The notes beneath the pieces are model-generated. The model worked only from the letters and a program-made list of their open reading frames with translations, had not been told where the DNA came from and made no database searches. Of a stretch of 64,000 nucleotides of DNA, positions 18,479-26,611 are shown one piece after another. The DNA is from Antrihabitans stalactiti (GTDB lineage: Bacteria > Actinomycetota > Actinomycetes > Mycobacteriales > Mycobacteriaceae). Location: the NCBI RefSeq assembly GCF_012932915.1, contig NZ_VCQU01000007.1:310001-374000 (forward strand). The letters run 5' to 3'. The number at the start of each line of letters is the position of its first letter. The first letter of the stretch is position 1. Both the position numbers and the translations under genes were made by a program.

Positions 18479-18531
18479 CGCATGAATGCGACATTCACTC
18501 AGTCTGACTGAGTCAGTGCGACATTCATGCG
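18479..18531. repeat. Double inverted repeat between convergent genes
   Basis: Outer arms CGCATGAATG (18479-18488) and CATTCATGCG (18522-18531) enclose inner arms ACTCAGTC (18497-18504) and GACTGAGT (18506-18513). All arms are perfect. It overlaps the flavin reductase stop and probably ends transcription from that side. Confidence 0.6.
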
Positions 18532-19037
18532 GTAGCGGCCGGCGCGCAGGCGCGGTAGCCGCCCTGGAAGAAGATCAGGGGATCGTCGATCGCGTCGAGT
18601 TCCATGGCGTCGACCCGGCCGACGGCGATGTAGTGATCGCCCGCTTCGTGCACGGCATCGATCGTGCATTCGATCCACGCGAGAGCGTCGGTGATTCGGG
18701 GCAAGCCCGTCGCCGTGGGAGACCACAAAATATCGGCGAACTTGTCGGTGCCCTTTCGCGACAGCGCACGGCAGACGGCCTGTTGCCGTGAGCTGAGGAC
18801 GTTGACGCAGAACCTGCCGTTCGCGCGCACGATCGGGAAGGTCGTCGAGGAACGGTCCGGCAGGAAGGCCACCAGCGGCGGGTCGAGCGACACCGAGGTG
18901 AACGAGCCAACGGCCATGCCGACGGGATTGCCGTTGCCGTCGAGTGACGTGATCGCTGTTACTCCCGTCGGGAAATGGCCGAGGACGTGTCGAAATCGGC
19001 TCCGTTCGACCGTCCGTGTCGGGTCGAGAATCGTCAT
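18525..19037 (-). CDS. Flavin reductase (NADH:FMN/FAD oxidoreductase) domain protein
   Basis: A 170-residue short-chain flavin reductase of the HpaC/DszD type, with FRHVLGHFPTGVTAIT near residue 15, the flavin-binding FTSVSLDPPLVAFLP, and RFCVNVLSS. Such enzymes supply reduced FMN or FAD to two-component monooxygenases. The ATG at 19037 has GGAAGGTGA upstream. It is convergent with the BVMO and divergent from the NTF2/crotonase operon, with three operator copies in the divergent promoter. The most likely client in this island is the LLM monooxygenase at 26.6-27.7 kb. Confidence 0.9.
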   Translation of the reverse strand: MTILDPTRTVERSRFRHVLGHFPTGVTAITSLDGNGNPVGMAVGSFTSVSLDPPLVAFLPDRSSTTFPIVRANGRFCVNVLSSRQQAVCRALSRKGTDKFADILWSPTATGLPRITDALAWIECTIDAVHEAGDHYIAVGRVDAMELDAIDDPLIFFQGGYRACAPAATA

Positions 19038-19111
19038 CGAAGTCACCTTCCGAGAATGCATTGATCTGCGCTGCTCCCCTACGTCAATGGTCACACCGTT
19101 GAGTTTCCTTG

Positions 19112-19127
19112 TCAATGCTCGCGTTGA
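19112..19127. promoter_or_regulatory. Island operator copy 4 (TCAAT-N6-GTTGA)
   Basis: TCAAT GCTCGC GTTGA, 75 bp from the flavin reductase start. It is 21 bp, two helical turns, from copy 5. Confidence 0.6.
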
Positions 19128-19132
19128 TTCAA

Positions 19133-19148
19133 TCTACGTCCGCGTTGA
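19133..19148. promoter_or_regulatory. Island operator copy 5 (TCTAC-N6-GTTGA)
   Basis: TCTAC GTCCGC GTTGA, 21 bp downstream of copy 4. Its spacer is identical to that of copy 3. Confidence 0.62.
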
Positions 19149-19172
19149 CAATTGCCGCGATTCACGCGATGA

Positions 19173-19188
19173 TCTACACGTACGTTGA
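19173..19188. promoter_or_regulatory. Island operator copy 6 (TCTAC-N6-GTTGA)
   Basis: TCTAC ACGTAC GTTGA, 21 bp upstream of the ATG at 19210 and adjacent to its ribosome-binding site. Confidence 0.65.
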
Positions 19189-19209
19189 CGACAACGAGGA
19201 GAACCCGCC

Positions 19210-19698
19210 ATGACCACTGCCCAGGACACGACAACGCGAGAACTAGCGGAGCTGTTGTCGATCAAGAAGATCGAGCGCGTTCTCTTCGACTACGCGTACT
19301 ACCTCGATATGAACCTGCCCGACGATCTCGCTGCCCTGTTCACGGAGGATTGCTACGTCGCCTATGGACCGAACTTCGGCGCCGACGGTCGCAAGGCCTA
19401 TCGCGAAACCCTCGATGGGATCGGAACCTTCTTCACCGCAACGAGCCACCACGTCTCCAACGTCGTCGTCGACTTCAGCGACGATCTGCGCTCGGCAAAG
19501 GTTCGATCGGTGTTGTATGCATGGCACCGCTACACCAAAGAGGGCAAGGCGGACGGGTACTTCTTCGGCCAGTATCACGACGAGTTCGTCTTCGACGACA
19601 CCAGCGGTTGGCTGTTCACCCGACGCGAACTGCGAGCATCGGGCGTAACCGATTTCCATGTCAAGAAGCAGATTCCGATCGGCCGAGCGTCGGCATGA
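19210..19698 (+). CDS. SnoaL/NTF2-fold protein
   Basis: A 162-residue NTF2-like (alpha+beta cone) protein of the SnoaL_4 type, with the opening helix around IERVLFDYAYYLDMNL, the pocket strand ALFTEDCYVAYGPNFGADG, and paired His residues in TSHHVSNVVVDF. In catabolic clusters such proteins act as isomerases, dehydratases or epoxide hydrolases, or as ring-hydroxylase beta subunits; no alpha subunit is near. GAGGAG precedes the ATG. Its stop overlaps the next start (ATGA), and three operator copies precede it. Confidence 0.85.
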   Translation: MTTAQDTTTRELAELLSIKKIERVLFDYAYYLDMNLPDDLAALFTEDCYVAYGPNFGADGRKAYRETLDGIGTFFTATSHHVSNVVVDFSDDLRSAKVRSVLYAWHRYTKEGKADGYFFGQYHDEFVFDDTSGWLFTRRELRASGVTDFHVKKQIPIGRASA

Positions 19699-20537
19699 CC
19701 TCCTCGACCGCAGTGGATGTCGAGTACGAGAACCTCCAGATCGAGCATCGAGGACCGATCAGTTGGATCGTGCTCGATCGCCCGACCAAGGCGAACGCGC
19801 TCTCCACTGCACTCCTGGACGAGTTCAGCCATGCACTGGACCGGCTGACGTACGAGGGTGGCCCCGTGATCGGCATCCGCGGTCGCGGGCGCGGCTTCTC
19901 TGCCGGCTACGACATCGACCAGGTAGGCAAGGTCGTAGCCGAACCTGATCCGGTCGCGGATCGAGAACGCCTCGCACGCAACATGAATCGATTCCTGGCC
20001 ATCTGGGACCATCCCAAGCCAGTCATCGCCGCAGTACACGGATATTGCATCGCCGGCGCAACACAGATGTGCGTGTTCGCCGATCTGACGTTCGTTGCCG
20101 ACGACGCGAAAATCGGGGAACCTGCCATGCCGCTCGGAGGGGGCTACATCGCTCCCGTCTGGGCACCGTTGGTCGGACCGAAACGTGCAAAAGAGCTAGC
20201 GTTTGTGCCCGGCAACACCATCGACGGAACTACCGCGGTCGAGTGGGGATGGGCGAATCATGCAGTCCCTGAAAGCGAGTTGATCGCTGCGGTAGAAACA
20301 TTTGCAGCCAGAGTCGCCCGGACGCCCTCGGATGTGCTGCGGATCAAGAAACTCTCGATCAACCGCTCCATGGAAGCTATGGGCGTGCGTAACGCCGCGC
20401 AGAGCGGAGCGGAGATGGACGCATTGCTGCACCTGTCGCCGTCCGTGAAGCAGATCCGAGCATGGATCGCCGACGTCGGACTCAAAGCCGCTGTGGCGCA
20501 CTACAAGCGCCCTGTCGGTCCCGAAGAACTCTACTAG
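19695..20537 (+). CDS. Enoyl-CoA hydratase/isomerase family protein
   Basis: A 280-residue crotonase. The oxyanion-hole segments are GRGFSAGYDIDQ (near 70) and GYCIAGATQMCVFADL (near 115); the first catalytic Glu position is in KIGEPAMPLGGG. It is longer than a typical fatty-acid enoyl-CoA hydratase, with a C-terminal segment ending YKRPVGPEELY, and may act on an unusual acyl-CoA, for example ring cleavage or retro-Claisen. It overlaps the NTF2 gene and is followed 13 bp later by a second crotonase. Confidence 0.9.
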   Translation: MTSSTAVDVEYENLQIEHRGPISWIVLDRPTKANALSTALLDEFSHALDRLTYEGGPVIGIRGRGRGFSAGYDIDQVGKVVAEPDPVADRERLARNMNRFLAIWDHPKPVIAAVHGYCIAGATQMCVFADLTFVADDAKIGEPAMPLGGGYIAPVWAPLVGPKRAKELAFVPGNTIDGTTAVEWGWANHAVPESELIAAVETFAARVARTPSDVLRIKKLSINRSMEAMGVRNAAQSGAEMDALLHLSPSVKQIRAWIADVGLKAAVAHYKRPVGPEELY

Positions 20538-20550
20538 ACAAGGAAACTCC

Positions 20551-21327
20551 ATGAGCTCAGGAATCGGATTCGCGGTCGATGGTCACATCGCGCGCGTCAC
20601 CCTCGATCGGCCGAAGGCCCTCAACTCGATCAACGCCGAGATGGACCTCGCCTTGTTCGAAGCGTGGACCGAAATCAACAACAACCCCGACATTTGGGTC
20701 GCGGTGTTGTCTGCCACCGGCGAGAAGGCATTCTGCGCGGGCGCAGACGTCAGCGGTACCGGCGGCGGCGCAGGGCGCCGAATGGCCCTCGGCGGCGGAC
20801 TCACAGGCGTCGGAGGGCCCCTGCTGACCCTTCGCAAGCCACTTGTTGCGGCGGTACAGGGCTACGCCATCGGCGGCGGCTTCGAACTCGCAATGTGCGC
20901 CGACATCATCGTTGCGGCCGACACCACGAAGTTCGGCATTCCCGAGACCAAGGTCGGGATCATCGGCGAGGCCGGCATCATGCACCGGGCGATTCGTCAA
21001 CTCCCCCACCACATCGCGTTGGCCATGATCCTGACCGGCGATCGCATCGACGTGCATCAAGCGGAGCGCTACGGACTGGTGAACGAGGTCGTTCCATACG
21101 AAAAGCTCGATGAGACTGCGACCCTGTGGGCCGAGCGAATTGCGTCCGCATCACCGCTGGCAGTACAGGCAGCAAAGGACGCCGTGCTCTCCCGTGCGGG
21201 CTGGCCGCTCGAGACTGCTCTGGCGACGCGGTACGAGCCAATCGAGGCGTACGAGTACAGCGCTGACCGACTCGAAGGGCGTAAAGCATTCGCGGAGAAG
21301 CGAAATGCTGTGTGGACCGGCCGCTAG
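20551..21327 (+). CDS. Enoyl-CoA hydratase/isomerase family protein
   Basis: A 258-residue crotonase with oxyanion segments AFCAGADVSG (near 62) and GYAIGGGFELAMCADI (near 108), and Glu in FGIPETKVGIIGEAG. Length and motifs are those of a standard enoyl-CoA hydratase. It is the last gene of the NTF2-crotonase-crotonase operon; its stop overlaps that of the convergent TetR gene by 4 bp. Two neighbouring crotonases suggest two separate hydration, isomerisation or cleavage steps. Confidence 0.92.
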   Translation: MSSGIGFAVDGHIARVTLDRPKALNSINAEMDLALFEAWTEINNNPDIWVAVLSATGEKAFCAGADVSGTGGGAGRRMALGGGLTGVGGPLLTLRKPLVAAVQGYAIGGGFELAMCADIIVAADTTKFGIPETKVGIIGEAGIMHRAIRQLPHHIALAMILTGDRIDVHQAERYGLVNEVVPYEKLDETATLWAERIASASPLAVQAAKDAVLSRAGWPLETALATRYEPIEAYEYSADRLEGRKAFAEKRNAVWTGR

Positions 21328-21998
21328 CGCTTGACCGCTCCGTCGAAGAAGATCGCGCAGAACGCGTCGATGGTTTGGCGAGCGTCGGTCTTGCGCATAC
21401 CTGGCTTGAGCCACCGGTGCGTCCAGTTGATCATCCCGAACAGCGCTTTCGCCATCAACGTCACCGACACGTCGGCGCGAAGCACACCGTCGTCCACGCC
21501 TTGCTGTAGGACGTCGGTGACAATGGTTTCGAAGCGCTTCGTCTTGCGCGCCATGTCTCTGGCCCACGCCGTGTTCTCCAAGCTCAGCTTCGCCATGTCT
21601 TCCTGGATGTAGAGAAAGACATAGGGATAGTGCTTCTCGTACGACATCAACTGTTGCTCGACCAGGGCACGCAGCTTGTCCGGTGCCGATCTGTCCGACG
21701 CAGCGATCTCGGACGCCACCGCGACGTTCTCGTTCAGCACTCCGATGAGGATGTCGTGGAAAAGCGCTTGAAAAAGTTCCTTCTTGCTGGCGAAGTAGTA
21801 GTAGATCGACGCGCGATCGGTCCCGAAACGCTCGGCGATGTCGTTGAGGGTCGCCGCCTCGAATCCCTTCTCCTTGAACACTTCTGCGGCAAGCCCCATG
21901 AGTTCTGCCCGCTTCGCCTGGTAGCCGGGACTGTTCTCGGTTTGAGCGCTGCTTCTGCGCTTGCTCATGCCACTGGAGGTCGTCGAGGAGGTAGCCAC
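21324..21998 (-). CDS. TetR family regulator, likely repressor of the BVMO island
   Basis: A 224-residue TetR regulator. The HTH lies around LNDIAERFGTDRASIYYYFASK (about 45-66), followed by a C-terminal domain like those of acyl-CoA-responsive TetR proteins. The start is a GTG at 21998; an ATG at 21968 is possible. Its own promoter carries two copies of the operator also found before scoA, the BVMO, the flavin reductase and the NTF2 operon, so it is the best candidate for the protein that binds them, with autoregulation. A CoA thioester from the pathway is a plausible ligand. Confidence 0.9.
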   Translation of the reverse strand: MATSSTTSSGMSKRRSSAQTENSPGYQAKRAELMGLAAEVFKEKGFEAATLNDIAERFGTDRASIYYYFASKKELFQALFHDILIGVLNENVAVASEIAASDRSAPDKLRALVEQQLMSYEKHYPYVFLYIQEDMAKLSLENTAWARDMARKTKRFETIVTDVLQQGVDDGVLRADVSVTLMAKALFGMINWTHRWLKPGMRKTDARQTIDAFCAIFFDGAVKR

Positions 21999-22019
21999 GA
22001 CACAGGATTCTACAGGCCG

Positions 22020-22035
22020 ACTACATCAACGTTGA
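22020..22035. promoter_or_regulatory. Island operator copy 7 (ACTAC-N6-GTTGA)
   Basis: ACTAC ATCAAC GTTGA, directly upstream of the TetR gene that reads leftwards. The left half-site departs from consensus in its first base. Confidence 0.55.
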
Positions 22036-22040
22036 CGTAA

Positions 22041-22056
22041 TCCACCTGCGCGTTGA
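22041..22056. promoter_or_regulatory. Island operator copy 8 (TCCAC-N6-GTTGA)
   Basis: TCCAC CTGCGC GTTGA, 21 bp from copy 7. Copies 4/5 show the same 21-bp pairing, which suits two TetR dimers on one face of the helix. Confidence 0.58.
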
Positions 22057-22710
22057 TCAGCGAACGCCCTGGGACGATGGCGCCTTCTCGGCGATGGCCA
22101 AGGCCTCACGCACGGCAAGGGCGCCGGCGCCGAGGCGCAACGCATTCGCTAAGTGAAACCGGAACGCGGGCAGGTAACGGTGGCCGGGCGTTGCGTCGCA
22201 CGCCATCGACACAAGCTCCTTTGTCAGCGCCGGGACAGTCTTGCTCTGCCACGGGACCGAACAGAACTCGAAAAATGCCGCGAAGGCTTCGGGCGACATC
22301 CGCAGTAACGCGTCGAGAAAGCCCGGGACTGCCACTTCGGCTCTGGCCCAATACGAATCGTCTCCGACGTAGTGTGCCCACAGCTCGCGATCTGCCGCCA
22401 CCGGAGCGGCAGGGTCCTGCTCTGCGGCAATACGCGCCAGCTGCCTCGACGACTCGAAGAACGTGTGCATCCCGATTGCGGCCACCACGGTGAGCACCTC
22501 GTGGACCTGCGCCGGCGTGGCGCCCGCGGCCAGTGCCAATCTGATGTACCGCTCACTGCCTTCGGTATCCATCGTGGTGACCACAGCCCTGACGGAAAGC
22601 CCGATCAGCGCGGCGGTGAGGTCGTCCAGTCCGTCACCGTCGGCCACTTCTCGCAGCACGTCCTCCGCGACCCCGCGGATCTCGGCCGACGTGACGACGG
22701 CCTCGGTCAT
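22057..22710 (-). CDS. Carboxymuconolactone decarboxylase-like (AhpD-fold) protein
   Basis: A 217-residue all-helical protein with two CMD-like halves: DLTAALIGLSVRAVVTT... ATPAQVHEVLTVVAAIGMH in the first, and PALTKELVSMACDATPGHRY... FHLANALRLGAGALAVREAL in the second. No CxxC redox pair is present, so a peroxidase role is unlikely and a CMD-like decarboxylase or isomerase role on a lactone is more plausible, which fits the lactone a BVMO would make. The ATG at 22710 overlaps the acyl-CoA synthetase stop by 4 bp. Confidence 0.82.
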   Translation of the reverse strand: MTEAVVTSAEIRGVAEDVLREVADGDGLDDLTAALIGLSVRAVVTTMDTEGSERYIRLALAAGATPAQVHEVLTVVAAIGMHTFFESSRQLARIAAEQDPAAPVAADRELWAHYVGDDSYWARAEVAVPGFLDALLRMSPEAFAAFFEFCSVPWQSKTVPALTKELVSMACDATPGHRYLPAFRFHLANALRLGAGALAVREALAIAEKAPSSQGVR

Positions 22711-24368
22711 GAAGCGGGACTCATACTTTCGCTTCTGTCGCGAAGGATCGCGCGCAACCCTCGCTTGTTGATCTTGGTTGCAGATATCGGCCACTCCCCT
22801 GCCGCGACGAAGTAGACATCACGCGGGATCTTGTAGCGACCGATCTTTCCCTGGCAGAACGACATCAACTCGTCTGCGGTGAGGTCGTGCCCCTCGCGGA
22901 TCTCGACGAACGCGATCGGCACTTCGTCGAGACGTTCGTCGGGACGACCGATGACTGCGGAGTTGAGCACAGCAGGATGTTCGCACAGGAAGGACTCGAT
23001 TTCGATGGCGGCGACGTTTTCGCCACCGACCTTCAGCATGTCCTTGAGTCGGCCGTGGAATACCAGGCATCCCGATTCGGTCCGGCTGTATAGATCGCCG
23101 GTGTGCAGCCACCCTTCGCTGTCGAGCGCTTCCGCCGTCTTCGCTGGATCCTTGTAATAGCCGTCTGTGACGCAGAACCCACGCACGAGAATCTCACCGG
23201 GGACGTCGATCGGTTGTTCCCGACGAGTGACGGGGTCGACGATGCGCACCTCGATCCCCGGTGCGGGCTTGCCCTGAGCGTTGGACCGGTCCTCGAACGT
23301 CTCGGTCTCATCGCTGAGAGCGTAGATTCCGCCGGTCTCGGTCATGCCGCACGCAGCGACGAGTTCGGCTCGCGGAAAAAGCGTCTGGGTCTCGGCGATC
23401 AACACACGCGGACCGATCAGAAAGACATAGCGCACCGAATCCAGCACTGCTGCATCGAAACTCGGATGACTGGTCAACATCTGCATGGGACCGGGGAACC
23501 AGGGCCAGATCGTCGTCGGTCGCTCCCGCACCATGAGTTCGATCGCTCGACCTGGCTCGAAATAGGTGTCGGTGAGGTAGGTACCGCCCGCTCCCATGGC
23601 TCCGATGAGCGGCGCGAGGGCTGCGATGTGAAACATCGGTCCGCCACCCCAGCTGACGTGTCGTGTCTCGGTCACCAGTCGGTGTCGTGCACGGAACACC
23701 GGTCCACGAGTGATCGCCTCGTGAGTGAGCATGCAGCCCTTGGGATTCGCCGTCGTACCCGACGTGTAGAGGATTGCGGCCACGTCGCGGACACGTACCT
23801 GCATGCGCCGACGGTCGACCTCGTCGACGGCGACACGGGCGGCGGCGAGATCGAATGTCGAGCGGGAGACGAACCCTGCGCGTTCGTCCCCCTTCAGCAA
23901 GATCGCCGCGCGCAATCGAGGCGCCTCGGGCACAGCCAAGGACCGGCCGTGGTCCGCTGCGCGCAGCGACGGTAGCGCCTCGTGCATCACGTCGACGAAG
24001 TCGATGTAGTCGTTGTCTCCCGAAACGGTCAGGAGGGCAGTCAAATCCGCGTTCTCGACGATATAGCCGAGTTCGGCGGACTTGTGCCTCGCGTTGAGAG
24101 GGACCACGACGCATCCTGCCAAAGCCGCGCCGAAGAATCCCTCGAGGAACTCGATTCCGTTGTGCGCCAACAGACCGACGTTGTCCCCGGCTTCGACGCC
24201 GAGGCCGATGAGACCTCGTGCCACCCGTATCGATCGGTCGTAGACCTGCGCGTAGGTATACCGACTCTCGGGGAAGACGATCAGATCGCGATCAGGATGG
24301 TCAGTGGCTCCTCGACCGAGTAGGTCCGCGAGGGGCGAGATCTCGCTCCAGTAAGCGTTGTTCGACAT
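22707..24368 (-). CDS. Acyl-CoA synthetase (AMP-dependent ligase)
   Basis: A 553-residue ANL-superfamily enzyme that activates an acid with ATP and CoA. The P-loop-like motif is YTSGTTANPKG (near 202), the adenine motif includes CGMTETGGIY, and the hinge region reads HTGDLYSRTESGCLVFHGRLKDMLK; the C-terminal catalytic Lys is in ISATKINKRG. Fatty-acid, benzoate and ring-acid ligases look alike here, so the acid is unknown. It starts one base into the stop of the RibBA/flavokinase gene (TGATG) and is coupled to the CMD-like gene behind it. Confidence 0.92.
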   Translation of the reverse strand: MSNNAYWSEISPLADLLGRGATDHPDRDLIVFPESRYTYAQVYDRSIRVARGLIGLGVEAGDNVGLLAHNGIEFLEGFFGAALAGCVVVPLNARHKSAELGYIVENADLTALLTVSGDNDYIDFVDVMHEALPSLRAADHGRSLAVPEAPRLRAAILLKGDERAGFVSRSTFDLAAARVAVDEVDRRRMQVRVRDVAAILYTSGTTANPKGCMLTHEAITRGPVFRARHRLVTETRHVSWGGGPMFHIAALAPLIGAMGAGGTYLTDTYFEPGRAIELMVRERPTTIWPWFPGPMQMLTSHPSFDAAVLDSVRYVFLIGPRVLIAETQTLFPRAELVAACGMTETGGIYALSDETETFEDRSNAQGKPAPGIEVRIVDPVTRREQPIDVPGEILVRGFCVTDGYYKDPAKTAEALDSEGWLHTGDLYSRTESGCLVFHGRLKDMLKVGGENVAAIEIESFLCEHPAVLNSAVIGRPDERLDEVPIAFVEIREGHDLTADELMSFCQGKIGRYKIPRDVYFVAAGEWPISATKINKRGLRAILRDRSESMSPAS

Positions 24369-25771
24369 CAGTGCACCAACATCTTCCGGGCCTGCTGCAC
24401 GTCGTTGTTCAAGGCCGCAATCAGTTCTTCCTTCGATCCGAAAGCTGTCTGCGAGCGGATCCAGCCGACCAATCGAACCGTCAACTCTCTGTCGTACAGG
24501 TCGCCCGTGAAGTCGAGCAGGTGCGCCTCGAGAAGCCTGCGACCGGCGTTTCCGTAGAAGGTGGATCGCCGTCCGATCGACACGGCCGCGGAAACGGTCC
24601 GGCCATCGTCGAGCTCACAACGCGCTGCCCAGACTCCGTCGGCGAGGAATTTGCTCGACGCCGCCGAACCGTCGTTGTCCAATTCGATATTCGCCGTAGG
24701 GAACCCAAGAACCCGACCACGTTGGTCCCCATGTTGGACCAGTCCCGTCACCACTGGCGCGTCGGAAGCGCGTTCGCCCTGCTCGACGAGTTCGACGGTC
24801 GTGTAACCGATGGTGCGGACGATTTCGGCCACGTCGGCGTCGACCGCTGCCATGTGGCGAGCGTTGTCAGACAAGGACTGCCGCTCCGAGTACCGCTCGA
24901 CCACCACCGTTCCGTGGCCGTGCCGCGCGACCGATTTCATCGCCGTTGCCAAGGAGTCGGCCAGGCCCAGCGAACCCACGTCGGCGGCGTCTTCGCGATG
25001 GCGAACGACTTGCGGTGCAGTGTCGTGGCCGTTGACGTCGGCGACGGTGTAGGCCACGAAGTCGGTACCGGTGACATCGCTGTGAAAGCCCCTCGCCACA
25101 TACGGGCCGAAAGTCGTGGCTCCGTTGTGCCGGAACGTTGCTCGCACCGCAGTTTCGGTCGCTCGGCGATAGGCCACGACATCGTCGATGAACAGCCAGG
25201 CCAACTTGTGTCGGGCCGCAAAGTCGTTGGCCTCCTGCGGGTTGGCCATTCGAGTCTCATCTGCGACGGACACCAGTGCGGTGTAGGCGCCCGCGCTCAT
25301 AACCCCAGCCAAGCGCGTCAAATCCGTGGCCGCTTCTGCCGCACCGATCTTGCCGAGCACGCCGCCGGGGTGTGCTCGCGCTGGCATGACATGCCCGGGA
25401 CGGGTGAAAGTCGCTGGCAGACTGTGCGGATCGGCCAGGAGCCGTAGCGTGCAAGCTCGATCGATTGCCGAGATTCCAGTCCCGGAACCGTCAGCGGTAT
25501 CGACCGACACCAGGTAGTCGACGGAACTGCTTCCACTGCACAAGGTCGACATCGGTGACAGGCCGAGCCGATCGGCATCGGCTCCGGTCACTGCTGCGCA
25601 GATCAATCCCGAACCGTGCCGGACCATGAAGGCAATAGACGCGGTCGAGGACTTCTCGGCTGCGGCAAGCAGATAGCTGTCTTGGTCGGCTGTACCGCCG
25701 ATGAGCACGATCGAACGACCTGCGGCCACATCGGCCAACGCCTGCTCGACTCGCGCGATGGGTGTTCGCAT
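24368..25771 (-). CDS. Degenerate RibB-RibA protein fused to a riboflavin kinase domain
   Basis: A 467-residue, three-part flavin protein. Residues 1-205 follow 3,4-dihydroxybutanone-phosphate synthase (IAFMVRHGSGLIC, TGISAIDRA, RPGHVMP), but the acidic DDEDRENEGD metal loop is GTADQDSYLL, the HTEA His is gone (GAAEA) and the CEI Glu is missing. Residues 206-330 follow GTP cyclohydrolase II, but all three zinc Cys are lost (HREDAADVGSLGLADS). Residues 338-467 look like an intact riboflavin kinase: GRVLGFPTANIEL with Thr359 and Asn361, catalytic Glu415 in LEAHLLDFTGDLYDREL. So it probably phosphorylates riboflavin to FMN, with the RibBA part as a binding or regulatory scaffold. The start at 25771 has AAAGGA upstream. 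Co-transcription with catabolic genes is unusual; FMN supply to local flavoenzymes is inferred. Confidence 0.85.
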   Translation of the reverse strand: MRTPIARVEQALADVAAGRSIVLIGGTADQDSYLLAAAEKSSTASIAFMVRHGSGLICAAVTGADADRLGLSPMSTLCSGSSSVDYLVSVDTADGSGTGISAIDRACTLRLLADPHSLPATFTRPGHVMPARAHPGGVLGKIGAAEAATDLTRLAGVMSAGAYTALVSVADETRMANPQEANDFAARHKLAWLFIDDVVAYRRATETAVRATFRHNGATTFGPYVARGFHSDVTGTDFVAYTVADVNGHDTAPQVVRHREDAADVGSLGLADSLATAMKSVARHGHGTVVVERYSERQSLSDNARHMAAVDADVAEIVRTIGYTTVELVEQGERASDAPVVTGLVQHGDQRGRVLGFPTANIELDNDGSAASSKFLADGVWAARCELDDGRTVSAAVSIGRRSTFYGNAGRRLLEAHLLDFTGDLYDRELTVRLVGWIRSQTAFGSKEELIAALNNDVQQARKMLVH

Positions 25772-25806
25772 GTCGCTCAATCCTTTTCGGAGAAGTTCTT
25801 GGTGAT

Positions 25807-25842
25807 CCGCTGGGGTGGGCGCTGTGCAACCCACCCCAGCGG
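25807..25842 (-). terminator. Hairpin between SDR and RibBA/flavokinase genes
   Basis: Perfect 13-bp arms CCGCTGGGGTGGG (25807-25819) and CCCACCCCAGCGG (25830-25842) with a 10-nt loop, just after the SDR stop. No clear U-run follows on the minus strand, so it may attenuate rather than fully end transcription, lowering expression of the genes downstream. Confidence 0.7.
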
Positions 25843-25855
25843 AGGTATTTCGTTT

Positions 25856-26605
25856 CTATTGCGCGAGCATTCCGGCATCGACGAGGTGTTCGGAGCCCGT
25901 GATGTAGGACGACTCGTCCGAAGCGAGGAACAACACGAGGTTGGACACTTCCTGCGGATCGGCGATGCGCCCCAGCGGGATCTGAGCCAACGCGTCGCCA
26001 CCCTCTTCATTGGTGGCTTCCACCATCATCGGAGTCTGGATGAATCCCGGATGGACAGAATTGACCCGAATGTTCTTGCGTCCGTATTCGACTGCCGTCG
26101 CCTTCGTCATCCCGCGGACCGCGAACTTGCTGGCAACGTACGCCAGATTGGGAAATCCGTAGTTCGCGGCCATTCCGGCGATCGACGAGATGTTCACTAT
26201 GGAACCGATACCTGCCCGCTCCATAGACGGCAGGACCGCCTTCATCCCGAAGAACACACCGTCCTGGTTGATTCGGCAGACGTTCCGGTAGTCGTTCTCG
26301 GTCAAGTCTGCGGTGGCCGCCAACGGACCGAGTACACCCGCATTGTTCACCAGAACATTGATCTCGCCGAACGCGCTGACACCGCTCTCGACGACCGACT
26401 TCCATGAATCCGGTTGCGTCACATCGTGATGCACGAAGATCGCGTTGTCTTCCAACTCTGCCGCCAGCTTCTCACCGGCCTCGTCTGAGACGTCGGCGAG
26501 GATGACCTTCGCCCCCTGTGCGACGAAGGTCCGCGCATGGGACGCACCCATTCCGCGAGATGCGCCGGTCACGAGGGCAACTTTGCCTTCCAAACGATTC
26601 GACAT
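25856..26605 (-). CDS. Short-chain dehydrogenase/reductase
   Basis: A 249-residue classical SDR. The NAD(P) motif is TGASRGMGASHA (near 14), NNAG is at about 88, the catalytic Ser is in NISSIAG, and Tyr/Lys in YVASKFA. An acidic residue at the end of strand 2 (LADVSD) favours NAD+. It should interconvert an alcohol and a ketone, for example making the ketone the BVMO attacks. It lies six bases after the LLM monooxygenase stop and belongs to the same leftward operon. Confidence 0.93.
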   Translation of the reverse strand: MSNRLEGKVALVTGASRGMGASHARTFVAQGAKVILADVSDEAGEKLAAELEDNAIFVHHDVTQPDSWKSVVESGVSAFGEINVLVNNAGVLGPLAATADLTENDYRNVCRINQDGVFFGMKAVLPSMERAGIGSIVNISSIAGMAANYGFPNLAYVASKFAVRGMTKATAVEYGRKNIRVNSVHPGFIQTPMMVEATNEEGGDALAQIPLGRIADPQEVSNLVLFLASDESSYITGSEHLVDAGMLAQ

Positions 26606-26611
26606 GACGAC

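Noticed and set aside
19084-19102. TCAAT...GTTGA at 19084-19102 as a ninth operator copy
   Set aside because: The spacer is 9 bp instead of 6, so it does not fit the site architecture.
24218-25447. Rightward frame of 409 codons opposite the RibBA/flavokinase gene
   Set aside because: Shadow frame; the leftward frame has clear RibB, RibA and riboflavin-kinase features.
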